This document shows positions 10,068-21,767 of a DNA stretch of 64,000 nt, piece after piece. Location of the stretch: the NCBI GenBank assembly GCA_036250225.1, contig JAPZLL010000006.1:62001-126000 (forward strand). Direction: 5' to 3'. Position numbers and translations under genes: made by a program. Within the stretch, counting starts at the first letter, position 1. The number at the start of each line of letters is the position of its first letter. A model generated the notes under the pieces. That model did no database searches and was not told where the DNA came from. It saw only the letters and a list, made by a program, of their open reading frames with translations. The stretch comes from Cercophora sp. LCS_1. Taxonomy: Eukaryota > Ascomycota > Sordariomycetes > Sordariales > Lasiosphaeriaceae.

Positions 10068-12244
10068 TCAATATTTGGCCAGGTCCCAAATGTGCACTGT
10101 CTCGTTTGAACCCACCGCAATTTGATTTCCCGCTGGACGGAAGGCCACCGCAGTCAACGCATCCCCCTCGGCTCCCAGGTGCACCGCCTCTGGCTGCCAT
10201 TGACCCTGGTCATCCTCGCGCCACGTGTAAATGATGCCACTCTCTGCCGTCGCCACAAGGCGCTGACCACCCGGCGAAAATGCAACATGGACGTCTGTGA
10301 GACTTCTGGCGTCCTGCCTGAGCTGTTCCGCAACAACGCCCATGAACGGGCCAGAGCCCCTCCGCTTCCATACCCACAGATAGCCCTCCTTGTCGGCAGC
10401 TGCCAAGTATTCGCCGCCGGCACCCCAGGCCATCGAGTTGACATCGCGTGTTCTCGTGCCCAAGGTCTGACGGTACTTGACCTCTACCGACGTTCCTTGC
10501 TTCGCGACCTCGCAAAGAATCACTGACCCGTTCAGACCTACAGCTAGAACATGGGGAATAGGCCGGTCAGAGCCGCCCCGGGAATTTTGGTTGTTTGGCG
10601 AAAACCGCAAGACACGGATGCCGTCGTCCTTTATAGAGTCGTGTAGCTTCCTAAGGTTGACTTTTTGGGCCTCAGCCCACGTGTTGCGTCCGCCGTTGCG
10701 TACCCATATAAACAACTGCTCGACTTTCCCTTTCCTAGCTGCCAGAAGTAGCTGCTTATCCGGAGATAGCGCCAGCGGGCCCACGAGGTCCCCGGCCTTG
10801 AGCTTTTGCATAGCATCGCCGCCAGAGTCTTGGAGGACACAGACATGCTTGTCGCCCGCTGTTGACACAAAGACCGAACCAAGGTCGGGCGAGACCTCAA
10901 CGAATCTGATCGCGGGATATTTGTCCGCCTTGCCCTTGTTCTCGCATGAGTTAAGCACCTCTACGTCTCGTCGCGCAAAGTTGCCGGACAGTGAGCGCCC
11001 CCAACTCCAGACTTGACACAGCTCTGTACCAACCAGAAGCCTGCCGCCATCACTGGTGAAACAGAGTGAAGCGATCCGGCCTGGGTGGCCGCGGAGGGTT
11101 TCCACTAACGTGAAACGGGTTGTTCTGTAGTCCCAAGTTAGCATAGTAACCAGTGAGCTGTAGGCCAACTCGCTCCTTGACCAAGGTAGGTGGGTAGGTG
11201 CCTAAGGAAACAGGAAACTAACCTGCCCAGCATCTCCTCCAGCCTCGATATTTCCTCCGATTTCTCCTTGATTTGCTGCGTCGCCCAGCTTCCTAGATGT
11301 TCCTGGTCACACCGGAGACTATCAATGGTACGGTTTATGTTCCGCTCTTGCTCGTCCAGCTTGTGCTGTAGTTCTTCCAAGTCTTGGCGAGCCGCTCGTT
11401 CGGCCTCCTGAGCGTTTGCAAGCGCTCTCTGCAGGGAGGCCTTCTCCTCGGCCCAGGCCCTGCCTGGCTGCTCATGGGCGTCCGCGAACTCGACTGACGT
11501 ATCGGAGTCACCCTCGAATACCAACCCGTTAATGCCGCCAGAGATATGACTATCCGTATATGGCATGAAAAGCCGGATGATGTCGCGCGCAGATTTGCTC
11601 GTGTTGTAGTGTCTTTGAACTTTTGAGCCGTGTCTTAAATACTGACCCCAAAAATTTTCTGTCTCAATGAGTTCCTTTTCGCGCTGCTTGCCATCATTCA
11701 GTTTGACCGTGTCCCACATGGTTGTCGTCAAAACCACTCTTGTGTATGGCGACGACTCGCCCCCACACAGATTGTTCAGGAGGTTGACGCTCATCATGTC
11801 GGAGCCCTGCATCCTGGGGCCGTTGATGCGATGGAGATAGATGATGCCACTCAACTTGACACTGGTGGCGCAGGACCGGCCAATCCAGCGCTTGATTTCC
11901 CTGAGGATGTCTTTATTTGTCTTGTTTGTGTCGTTGAAACCTGGCGTGTCGACAAGATACACGGTGGTCGATCGGTCGTAGCGGAAGGCATGGGCCTGGA
12001 CTTGCTGGGTGCCTGTGTTGCTTCTTAGTAGAGAGTGCTTAATAGTAGCCAAAGCTCACATGAGTGAAGGATACCTAGGTACCTACCTTAGGTACCCAGC
12101 TACATAAGGTAAGGACTTACATGACTGCAATCCATCGCCAATCTGAACCTGTTCAGCAGTGCAAAGTGAGATGAACCTGCTCTTTCCGGCGCCAGTAACG
12201 CCCATCAAAGCGATGTATATCTCGGTTTTTGGAGCGGTCGCCAT
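10068..12244 (-). CDS. P-loop GTPase fused to coiled coil and WD40 repeats
   Basis: Exons 12244-12121, 12054-11223, 11124-10068, 670 aa. An AIG1/septin-like G domain occupies the N-terminal third: Walker A GVTGAGKS at 15-22, DTPGFND near 80, and TTTMWD in the G4 region. A charged coiled coil (about 240-315) follows, then WD40 repeats to the end (LRGHPGRIASLCFTSDG, VNSMAWGAGGEYLAAADKEG, LTAVAFRPAGNQIAVGS). The architecture, nucleotide switch plus coiled coil plus propeller, parallels NLRs with a GTPase in place of NACHT. Exon 2-3 splicing uses a perfect GCTAAC branch site. The 12054 acceptor (GTGAG) is weak but keeps frame. It is divergent from a paralogous GTPase gene whose start lies 559 bp away. 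Confidence 0.8.
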
Positions 12245-12803
12245 TTCTTCGTCTCAACGGTGCGTATGTGGTGGGTTCTGCTCAGTGAAGGTCCTATCGA
12301 TGCTAATGTCGGAGACGGCCGCAATACCCTAAAACTCTTGCGCTAAATGGAACGAAGCAAGCGACGGTCGAGAACCGGGCCACCATCGGGTCTAGCCTCA
12401 ACCAGGCGTTCAGCTGAAAACAAGGGCTCGTCCTGCATCCGCGCCAGCCCAAAACAGGGAAAGATACATGCAGAGTGTGCAGCCGAGGCCTGTTAGCTCA
12501 TTATACCATTCGCTCGAGATTGCTAACAGGGCGGTGAGAGCTTGGCGGCAAGTCACATTGACACGACACTTGCATGGTGACGCTGGGTTGGAAGCCTGCG
12601 ATGCGGCTCTTTTTGACCATTTTTCCTTCTTTCGAAGCCAACACTGACCAATCAAAGCAACCAGGAACCACTGGGACGTCCTCCGCTGTCAGCAGCCAAG
12701 CAATGCGGCTCTGCGTGGTGCTGGCAACAAACAAAACCGAGGTGCAGGCAACAGTGGGAGTTCAGATTTCCTCGCGATACCCACGGGAAGCAAGCGGCAA
12801 AGG
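12245..12803. promoter_or_regulatory. Shared promoter region of two divergent GTPase genes
   Basis: A 559-bp gap between the two start codons. No coding sequence is evident. A bidirectional promoter is inferred only from the arrangement; I see no specific operator. Confidence 0.5.
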
Positions 12804-14348
12804 GTGGATGCACCACCTCAACACCTGAACAAGGTAGAACACGGTTATAACGGACGCAAAGGCCCCTCCGCACCAGATAATGTCAGACAGCGTGGCAGGC
12901 CAGCTCGGGTGAGTCGATCAACTGGGACACCACGACTCCCCCTTATCTCTGGAAACCACCCGCTGACGACCGCGTGCGCAAGGCCTAACGATGTAGTGGT
13001 TCTTGTCATGGGGATCACGGGTGTCGGGAAGAGCACCTTCATCGAAAAGGTCACCGGTCTCGAGACAGGCGTCGGACACAGCCTCAATGCCCACACAAGG
13101 AAGGCAGGTATCTACGCCTACCAGCCCGTCTCCTCCTCACCCGACAACAACCGATGCGTCTACCTGGTCGACACCCCGGGCTTTGACGACACCACACGAA
13201 CCGACTCCGAGGTGCTCAAGGAGATAGCTTTCTTCCTCGCGCAAATTCACCGCAAACGCGTCAGGCTCAGCGGCGTGATATATCTACACCGCATCAACGA
13301 CACGCGGGTCGGAGGCAGCACCATGAAAAACCTCAGGATGTTCAAGCAGCTCTGCGGCGAGGCGGCCCTCGACCGCGTCACTCTGACCACGTCCATGTGG
13401 GAGAACGTGAAGCCAAAAGAGATCGGTGAACGGAGGGAAAAAGAGCTCCTGGAAACGGACGAATTCTGGGGCGCCATGTATCGCGATGGCCGGGGCTGCC
13501 GGGTCGCGCGGTGGGAGGGAGACCTGCAAGCCTCGGCGCGGCAGATCGTAGGGCAGATCATTGACCGCCCCGGCCAAACGGTGCTCAAGATCCAGTACGA
13601 GCTCGACCACGGCAACCCGAGCCTCGACTCGACATCCGCCGGGAGGGAGGTGATTGAGGACATTACTGTCGAGGGGAGGAGGTTGAAGGATGAGATGGCC
13701 CGGTTGCGGGAACACCAGCGGCAGGAGCGAGACGACTTTGCGCGGCAACTTTCGGACGCCAACGACGCACGTGAGTCCCTCAAGATCTCCCTGGAGACTT
13801 TGGTCCAGGAGAAGACAGCGCAGTATGAAAAAATCCTATCCGACATGAAGAAAGAGCAGAAGGAGCTTTCCGACGCGCTTCAAGAGACGAGGGACGAGCT
13901 TGCATCCTCGCAAAATGAGTGGCGAGAAGAAGAAGAAGACCATCAAAGGACGAAGGCGAAATACGAGACGAGTACTGCTCAGCTGAGACAACAACACACG
14001 CAACTTCAGCTTGCGCCGTGGCAGCAAGAAGCATTGAGAAGGAAGTTGCAGTTAGAGGTGGAGCTACAGCGGAAGCTCGCAAAGGAGCGAAAGGACGACG
14101 AAATGGCGGCGATGATGGAGCAGCGGAGGATCCGGGCCAAGATACTGAAGAACCGCAATCGCATACAATCGGCAAAGATGGTGATGGGTTTTGTAGCCTT
14201 GGTGGCAGGCGTTGCGGCGACGGGTGCTGGGATTGCGACGGGCAACCCGATTGCTATTACGACGGGGGCAGCAATAGTTGGGACTGCAGCAACCGTCATA
14301 AAACAGCTGGATAATGACGTCGTGGCGAGGAGCATTCACGATAGTTGA
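12804..14348 (+). CDS. AIG1-like GTPase with coiled coil and C-terminal membrane segment
   Basis: One open frame, 514 aa. Walker A is GITGVGKS at about 70-77, with DTPGFDDT near 125 and TTSMWENV as the G4-like region; GVIYLHRIND and KELLETDEFWG are shared with the divergent neighbour (SGIIYLHRING, KELIETENFWG), so the two are paralogs. Residues about 290-455 are a long charged coiled coil. Residues about 459-502 form a Gly/Ala-rich hydrophobic stretch (GFVALVAGVAATGAGIATG, then ITTGAAIVGTAATVI), which looks like one or two membrane-inserting helices with glycine-zipper spacing. This layout recalls GIMAP/IAN GTPases. The first 60 residues are low-complexity, and the true start could be closer to the G domain. 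Function unknown; membrane-targeted switch or executioner is inference. Confidence 0.85.
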   Translation: MDAPPQHLNKVEHGYNGRKGPSAPDNVRQRGRPARVSRSTGTPRLPLISGNHPLTTACARPNDVVVLVMGITGVGKSTFIEKVTGLETGVGHSLNAHTRKAGIYAYQPVSSSPDNNRCVYLVDTPGFDDTTRTDSEVLKEIAFFLAQIHRKRVRLSGVIYLHRINDTRVGGSTMKNLRMFKQLCGEAALDRVTLTTSMWENVKPKEIGERREKELLETDEFWGAMYRDGRGCRVARWEGDLQASARQIVGQIIDRPGQTVLKIQYELDHGNPSLDSTSAGREVIEDITVEGRRLKDEMARLREHQRQERDDFARQLSDANDARESLKISLETLVQEKTAQYEKILSDMKKEQKELSDALQETRDELASSQNEWREEEEDHQRTKAKYETSTAQLRQQHTQLQLAPWQQEALRRKLQLEVELQRKLAKERKDDEMAAMMEQRRIRAKILKNRNRIQSAKMVMGFVALVAGVAATGAGIATGNPIAITTGAAIVGTAATVIKQLDNDVVARSIHDS

Positions 14349-14484
14349 TAGAGCCTCTCGGCGGCTGGGAAGATGCCGGTAAACAATCAGACAGACTCTT
14401 GTGAAAGAGTTTGGCGCAACAAGTGCCATTCAACTGAGGCAGGCGAATCGCCACCCAATGCTGCACAGAGATCCTTGAGCAGAA

Positions 14485-15707
14485 TCAACTCGATGTGTAT
14501 TTGTCAACTGATAACTGTGATTCTAGCGTATCAAGTTTCGTAGTAGTAGCAATACTCTTGTCGACGGGTGTTTGGTCCGTCGATGTTCGTCCCGTCCTTG
14601 CCACTTGAAAGCCCTCATTTGGATCTACCCCCGGCCAAACCTCACTCGGCGCCACCGCACCACCAGAAACCGCGTGGTTGGCACTTTTCGTGGAGTTCGC
14701 ATACCCAACACGACTCATGGGTACCTCCTGAATTGACCACGCCAAGTCACCCCCTTGGTGCGACCTGCGCAGACCGAGGCGGTCAAGCAGTCGTAGAAAA
14801 GGCGCTCGGAGACAGGGGATGCAAGTGGCGATAATCCCAACCTGGGCCTCGATGCTCGCCCAAAGTCCAATCTCCAGCCCATGTCCCGAGGCATCACCGT
14901 CCTGATCCAGCCGAAAGATCATGATCGTCTTGACTATCGACGCACCCGATGCAAGCAAGCCCAGGCCCATGAGCCCGACAATGACAACACGGTGGAGAGG
15001 CGAACTGCGGATGTGGCGGACAAAAGTCAACGGAATCAAGGCGAAGACAACGTCGGTAAACACAGCCAAGGTGGAGGCGTGCGTCATGGCCACCTTGAAG
15101 GCCTCGGGGCTCCAGCACCAGCTGTCTTGGATGGTCGGATTCCAGATGGCCTCAGTGGGTAGACAGCGTGTTGTGTGGAGGATGGTCACAAACACGGCTG
15201 CGAGAATCTGCACGCCGATGATGACGTACAGACAGATGGCCCAGGCCTGCACCTGCTGGAGGCGGATCAACAGGAAGGCGATGCTCGTCTTGGTCAGCGC
15301 AACCGACCACGATGAAGTGGCCTGGGCGATAATGGTCCTTGGCGCGGTTCTGTTCAAGGTTTCGAACGGCACGAACTGCGGTCTGGACACGATGACAGGT
15401 TCGACAATGCTGATCATCATGCTCATCTCGATGACCCCCAGGATCTGTCGGGCATCGTTAGCCGCATCTTCACGAATGGGATGCCAAGACTTACGGCGGC
15501 GACAACAAGGAAGTAGTCATCAACGGCGACTCCAGCTGTTGATCCCCAGCGGAAAAAGACGCGAGCCGCAACGAGCAGGGTGGAGATGGCGCAGAGGATG
15601 GCGATAACGCCAATGTATGTCGTGCCAATAGCGATTTGGTAGTTGGTGACGGGCAGGCCGGGAAGGTCAGCCGGGAAACCGGACGCGTCCGACACGTCCG
15701 AGGCCAT
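14485..15707 (-). CDS. Fungal rhodopsin-like seven-TM membrane protein
   Basis: Exons 15707-15495 and 15444-14485 (intron GTAAGT...GCTAAC...ACAG), 390 aa. About seven hydrophobic segments, with family features: an ARVFFRW segment, VDDYFLVVA, SIAFLLIRL, and the cysteine-bearing TTRCLPTEAIWNP and SWCWSPEAF regions. This is the Pezizomycotina integral membrane family (rhodopsin-domain, PF20684-like; PTH11-related in topology) with a cytoplasmic Ser/Thr-rich tail. The ligand is unknown. It is convergent with the GTPase gene ending at 14348. Confidence 0.85.
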
Positions 15708-16541
15708 TTGACCTTGACCACCAAGTGAGTCTTACCAGCGCGGCGCCGAGGAAGGAGGGATGCTCAAAGCCGCGAAGCCAGCTTCTTGCGCGCGGGTTTT
15801 GTCTTCGCATCGTCCCTCATTCCATGATGGATTTGATGGGACCCCGAAAATGAAAAAGTGAGACATTCAGGGCAACAAAGCGAGGGCGGCGCATGGGAAA
15901 ATGGGTTTGATGAACAGCTGCTGGTCGGTGTGGCCGGTGAAGCTAAAACCCCTGTTCCCACCCCTGACAGTACCCCGCAAGATCACCGCATTCGACATGG
16001 TGCAGGAACGATGCAACACTTCAACTTCGCTCCGTGATTTTGGACAGAACACACCGAACGCCCGGTTGGCCATGAACGTGCTCGCTGAATATTGGTAGCG
16101 ATCCTCCATGTCCAGGCAGTGGAGTCCCAGCTACCTATCCCACGAGTCCCGGTGGCCTGAGCCGATTTAAGTGCTAAGAGAGCAGTGAGCAATGTAGATT
16201 GCATTGATGCGGCTCCGTATGAACCCAAGATTTCAGCTCCACAATCCCCATGCAAGTGTGCGCGATCGTCACTAGGGTGGCGAGTAGGCGATAGTCGAGA
16301 TCTAGGTCATTGAATCGGACATGTTCACCAGCATCTCAGCCGATTTGGGGAATGGACGGGGCTAAACCTAATCCGTGCAGCGGACCTTTTTTCGCTCGTT
16401 CTAGTGGGCTTGGCGGATGTCGATGCCACGTTCGGCGGCGAGCCGCAACTCGACGTTCTGGGAGTCGCCCCCATGTGAAGCCTTGGCCGCAACCCCTTAC
16501 CCCGATGCTTACCGCCGCAATCAGCAGCGGGACATTGAGTC
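15708..16541. other. Intergenic, nothing coding seen
   Basis: Putative promoter of the rhodopsin-like gene at the left end. Overlapping short ORFs on both strands show no family resemblance. Confidence 0.5.
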
Positions 16542-16853
16542 ATGTTCTCGAATCCTTCCCCTTGCAACGTATGTAAGGGCCTCGAAGAAAAAGAAGACGA
16601 TGGTCGCCGACTGGCTATTGACGTGTCGCCCGATGACCTTGAGCACTCGGCAAACAGTGGCAAATGCTCATTTTGTGCGATTTTACTCATAGCGATCCAG
16701 CAGTTCGGCGGTGCGACCTGGAGCCATGATGCACCCTGCTCATGGAACATGGGCGAGAAGATTTCTAGGATATACGCCTACGGTCTCTCCTCGGTAGAGA
16801 TTTATCACAAAAATGGAGAGCAAAACAAGGACCATGGAGATGTCCTATCCTGA
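16542..16853 (+). pseudogene. HET-associated N-terminal fragment
   Basis: A 103-residue frame with CNVC and CSFCAIL cysteine pairs, like the short zinc-type leader often found before HET domains. It stops at 16853, and no HET core follows in any frame before the NLR gene. Either a decayed gene or a short orphan. The call is tentative. Confidence 0.35.
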
Positions 16854-17134
16854 ATCAGCAACTCGTGCTCCCGGGTTCTCCCTCTCTCTTGGGTTGTCCC
16901 TTCCCAGAGTGCAGGTACGACCATCGATATCCAGCCATCCCTGTCCACCTGGAAGCTCCAGCCGACGGTGGTGAGCTTCCGGCATACTACCGCATTGGTA
17001 TCGTCAGGCAGCCGCGTTCCTCTTCTACAGTGTACTTTGTGGGTTGGCATGCTGGATCTGTGGATGAAACGATCAGGCTCGTATCAGCGCCTTAACTCTA
17101 TTCAGAGAACGAGGCAATCATCTCTAGATTACTT

Positions 17135-20100
17135 TCAATGGGTAGCCGTCCGCTCCTGTGTCTTCCGCCGTATCAATCTCTCCAACGGCAAAAAGTCCAC
17201 CGAACTTCTGACCTCTCCCACTCCAATACTGGGAAATGTCCTCTTCAATCTTTCAATATCCTCAGTCCGCTCTTCGCCATGGTATATCCTCAGGAGCATC
17301 TCGGCCGTGTCCAGCACTCTCGGATTATCCGCGGCGAGGACCTTTGTCTCTGTCACCGTCTTCAGAACCTTCTCGCAGTGCTCCCTCGCACCGTCTAAAT
17401 CATCATCGTGGTACAGCTTGACATAAGCCCACCCCCATTCAAGATGGAGACGGTCCGGATGTTCGGCCGGGACCACGCCATCCAAGTCAGTCAGCAACTC
17501 CTTTGCCCGTTTCCAATCACCACACCGCACGCACACCCTGCTCAAATTCCCTTTTGTCATAATCATCCCCACGTGGTCGTCACCTAGCGTTCGTCCTACC
17601 ATGACTGCTGTTTCTTCCAGTAGAACTCTCGCCTCTTCGAACCGCTTCAGCTCCACGAGCACTTTGCTGAGGTCGTTGGCACTCCACAGTGTGTAGGCGT
17701 GTTCCTCACCCAGCACACGCTTCCGTGTCTCCCACGCTCGTCGTACCAGTTCTTCTGCTTCTTCTAGGTCTTGTCGTCCTGCATACAATGCGACACCCAG
17801 CTCGTTCAAGGACATCAGTGTGTCGGGGTGGTTCGGGCCAAAGAAGTGCGTTCGACGCGCGAGTGCATGCCGCAACAGACGCAAAGCCTCTTCTCCTCGA
17901 TTGCCGAGGTGGAGGTATGTGCGTCCGAGGTTGAACATGGCTGAGACGGTGAGTGGATCGTCCGATCCAAGACGTTGTGTCAAAACCTCGACACAGCGCT
18001 CGCCTGCCTGGCGGGAGAGGTCGCGCATACCGGCCAGCCAGAGACAGCGAGTAAGGTCATCGAGTGTTTGCATGTGGGACAGGTATGTCGGCTTCCAGAT
18101 GGGCCAGCAAAAGTAATCGGCGAAGGAGGGCCGGAAAAGCTTTTGTGTGAGCCAGATGTCGTACTGAACCTCGAGACATTTTTTGATGTGGAAGAGATTC
18201 CAGTCCGTGTTAGCGAGACTGCGTTGAGCAGCTATGGTAGCGTCATGAGCTCGGCCGAGGCGTTTGCGTCGGAACTCGACAATGCTGAGTTGCAGTGGTC
18301 GTGCGTCTTTCCAGCGGCCTGCTTCGGCGTAGACGAGCGCGAATTTTTCAAGGTAGGCGGCTTGTTGCGGTGTTCTTGGTAGCCTTCCCGCACCATACGT
18401 GGCCTCAAGTTGGAGCAAGCAGGAGTCGATGTGTGGGAGGATTAGACGGCGAAAACCACGACCGGAGGTTTCCATGTGTGCTGAGATCGAGTGTTCGAGG
18501 ATGGTTGCTGTGCACTCTAGCCATGTCTGGGAGTCTTCTTTTCCCAATCTTTCGCGCGCCCACTGATGAATGGCAGGGTGCAATGTGAAGTAGTGCCTTG
18601 GTGCTCGTTTGGATGAAGGCTTTCCGTCGGCATCCAGAGCCGATTCTGAAAGTGAAATGATGGAATTGTCGTAGAGAACCCGCGCCGCCGTGAGTATTCT
18701 ATCCTCGACTCCCTGCATAGATGAAGATTCTAGCAGGGCCAGGGGACGTATCTTCAAGTGGTTGGACTCTTTGAGTCCATTGAAACACAAGACAAAGAGG
18801 TTGATGGGTATCGACGCGAAATGCAAAAAAGCAAAAACATGAAGAATTTCCACTGCGTCCCGGCTCTCAACGGTTGTTTGGCCCGCGATTCCGGTGAAAG
18901 GGAGTTCCCATGTCGCGGCAATGTTAGCATCCTCAGCGCTTTTGATCATGGGGCGGCTGAGGAGCTCCTTTCGGCAGCCGCAGAGAGACTTCAGATATCT
19001 CTCGAGAGGGAGGAATTTTCTCCGGATGGTGAATGCTGCTTGTTTAAGAGCCAAAGCGAGATAGCCTAGCTCTGAGGCAATAGTCTCGGCATCTTTCCTA
19101 TTGCGAGACCGGTACTGGACTTCCTTGTCTGGATAAGCCAACTGAAGGAGTAGCGTCACGGCCTCCTCGGGATCCATGCCTTGGAATCTGACCGCGCCAA
19201 CGGTATTATGTATCTGCGCAGCGGGGTTTCTGGTAGTGACGATGACGTGGCCGTTCCCGGAGGTGGGGATGTACTTCCCGAGCTCCATGTCGGGATCATT
19301 CGCATTGTCCAACACAAGAAGCCATGGGTCTAGTGTCTGAGAGAGCCAAAGCTGACCCGCCCCTGCCGCAATCCCCTTGCCAGACAGTTGACCCAGCATG
19401 GCATAGCTAGCTTCGGCCGTCGCGTCTGTTGTACAGTCAATCCAGAAGACACCCCAATACCTAGTCCGAGGTCAGAGCCGAGCCAGGAAATGTAAAGGAA
19501 GCAGTTGATGGGGTAGTTACCTGTGGCAGGATTGTTCGAGATAGCGAAGACAGAACTGCGTCTTTCCTGAGCCCGGAAGGCCAAATATCACAAAGACTTT
19601 GGGTTTTCGAAGAGATCTTCTTGGTTTGACCACGCCGAACTTTTCTTGTAGAGAAGTCATTTGTCGTTGTCTCCCAACAAAGTAATCGGAGCGTTGTCGA
19701 ACAAGATAATGAACATTCATGAACGGCGTTGATGGTCCCTCAGACCCGCTATCTTGATTCACGAGTGTCTCGGTGCTTGTTGTTGGTGTTGGGCTTGGGG
19801 GCGGCATGATGAGAGGGTCTTGGGACGGAGACCGGCTGCGTGACGTCGATGAAAAGGTGTTATCCGGACGTAAGAGATTATCAGCTTCGTGTTCCCTACT
19901 CCTTCTCAGAATTTCCAGATCTTGCTCCCACCGCCTCGAAATCGCATCCGGAGCGGCTCTAATGTGTTTGCTGAGTGTAGCGAGAACAAGGCGATATCCG
20001 GGGGCGTTTTGGTTACCGAACTTGATCATATCTGAGTGGGTCGCGTTGATCCCACCCCGAACTACATCGTCCCATAGAGGAGCCGCAGAATCCCGTTCAA

Positions 20101-20826
20101 CCACGTAAAACGAAGCGTTCCCATGGGCTGTCTTTTGCTGCTCCCAAAAGTTGGAGACGTGAAAGTTCTTTCTGATGGGGGCAAATTGGTCGGTGATCTC
20201 TTGTAGCGTTCCTGAGCGTTCGAGAAGACTCAGGCTGAACTGACTTGGTCCCAAATGACTGTCACCATACAGTCTCATGAGCGCCTCCTTCTTGAAGCCT
20301 TCATGCGGAGTTGACATGAACAAGATGGCGTAGGTAGACCGAAAAATGAAGCGTAAATGGTCTATCTTCACGTCATTTCTGGAGTGAGAGTAGGCGAGAG
20401 CGCGTTTGACCAGAAGCCCCCCGAACTCGTGGCAGACGAAGATGATGGGTCGTGCTTCAGCACCCAGAAGCTCTCGATCGGCATTTAGGTGGTTGATGAG
20501 CCCGACAGCTTCATCATAAATGCTGTCAGCGGCGACTCCGCCTGGTGCCATAAGCCTCTCAGCATCATACTCGTATACCAAGCGCCGCACGTTGTATTTG
20601 GACTGCGGAAAGATGTCCCGTATCCACAGCGCGCCGGTCTTGGCGTCGGTCCACGCCTTCACACCGCTCTCTCGGAGGCCATGAACGAAGACAAGACTTC
20701 ATTCACCCTTTGAGTCAGCGAAATTTGCGACTAACATGAGCTTCATGAATATTTTACTCACTCTGCCGAAAATGAAGGAGAACCTGTGGGGGAATCTCCA
20801 GTTTGGTCGATATCTATGAGGCCCAT
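17135..20826 (-). CDS. NLR: SesB-like lipase (inactive) - NB-ARC - TPR
   Basis: Exons 20826-20762, 20696-19521, 19460-17135, 1188 aa; the first exon and both introns (GTGAGT...GAAG, GTAACT...CTAG) are proposed from sequence and keep frame. The N-terminal alpha/beta-hydrolase of the SesB/PGAP1 type begins VFVHGLRESG, but the nucleophile elbow, normally GHSxGG, reads CHEFGG (codon 20426-20428), so Ser is replaced by Glu. A downstream His (INATHSDM) remains. NB-ARC: GLPGSGKT near 395-402, LLVLDNAND near 465, VIVTTRNP, and a GLPL-like LGYLALALK. At least four tetratricopeptide units follow (TVSAMFNLGRTYLHLG, TLMSLNELGVALY, YTLWSANDLSKVL). Known relatives control heterokaryon incompatibility and cell death. 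Here the lipase probably signals or binds lipid without hydrolysing it. Confidence 0.88.
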
Positions 20827-21767
20827 GATGCTCGTGCTGAGGTCGAGCCGCGTTGGGGTTCATGCCACGATTTCACCCCTGCGGCAGTGCAACCATCGGG
20901 CCGGTTGGCCCCCACGTTTTGAGCCGCGACAAAAGGACGGCAAAAAGACCGCGGGAGAGCTACGCAAGGAAGACGATGTGATGCCGCGCGCCACGAACTG
21001 GTGCTGGGAGATCGGAGAACGATTTCGCTGCAATTGAAGTCAAGTCGTGTGGCCTGTGAGGGCGGGTTGGGGCCAGCAGTCCAGTCGTTCATCGCGTTGC
21101 CTGGACGGAAGGCACGGCCCAAGATGTAGCCGCCCACTGTGTCGGCTGTTTCCAACCCCAGCTGGACCCGCGTCCGGCACAGTGCGAACGCTTATCTTCG
21201 GTCTCGAGACCCCAACAACCCAAAGAAGCCACTTTATTCGCCAGGCTCCCGTGCGTAATCTCTCTGACAAAAACAGGGTGAGAGGCTCCCCAGCATATCG
21301 GTCAACGCAGCTTGCCGTCGCAGCTGACGTGAAAGCGGCCAACCCTTGGTCCTGTGACCCCCCAGCGCAGCCACAGCAGAATGTGCAAACTTTGGAGCTC
21401 CAGAACGCAGGCGCGCAACCAGCAGGAGTTACGACGCGCTCCAGACTAGTGAGCGCGGGAACACCCGCTCCAGTCTCCGCCCGGATGGCGTATGCACCCC
21501 ACGAGTTTGCCCCAGAACATAGGGAAGGTTTAGTTGGGCAATTTTTAGCCTGATCTCAACACGGACTGCATTTCGAAATTCATCAACATTCGTATAGTCA
21601 AGAGGCAATTGCATATCCAATCCGCTCAGTGGTGTGCAGCGCTGCCGTAACATTTCCGCTCCCGACCCGACGACCCATCGGCACGGGTCGCAACCCTCGA
21701 ACTCTTACCACCGGGGTCGCTTACCACCGTGTCAAACCGTCAAATCGAGTACCACAACATAGTTTCT
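20827..21767. other. Intergenic, nothing coding seen
   Basis: Left end is the putative NLR promoter. No supported feature; ORFs here are short and overlap on both strands. Confidence 0.5.

Noticed and set aside
13247..13846. Long antisense ORF inside the GTPase gene
   Set aside because: Mirror of a GC-rich coding frame; no conserved motifs of its own.
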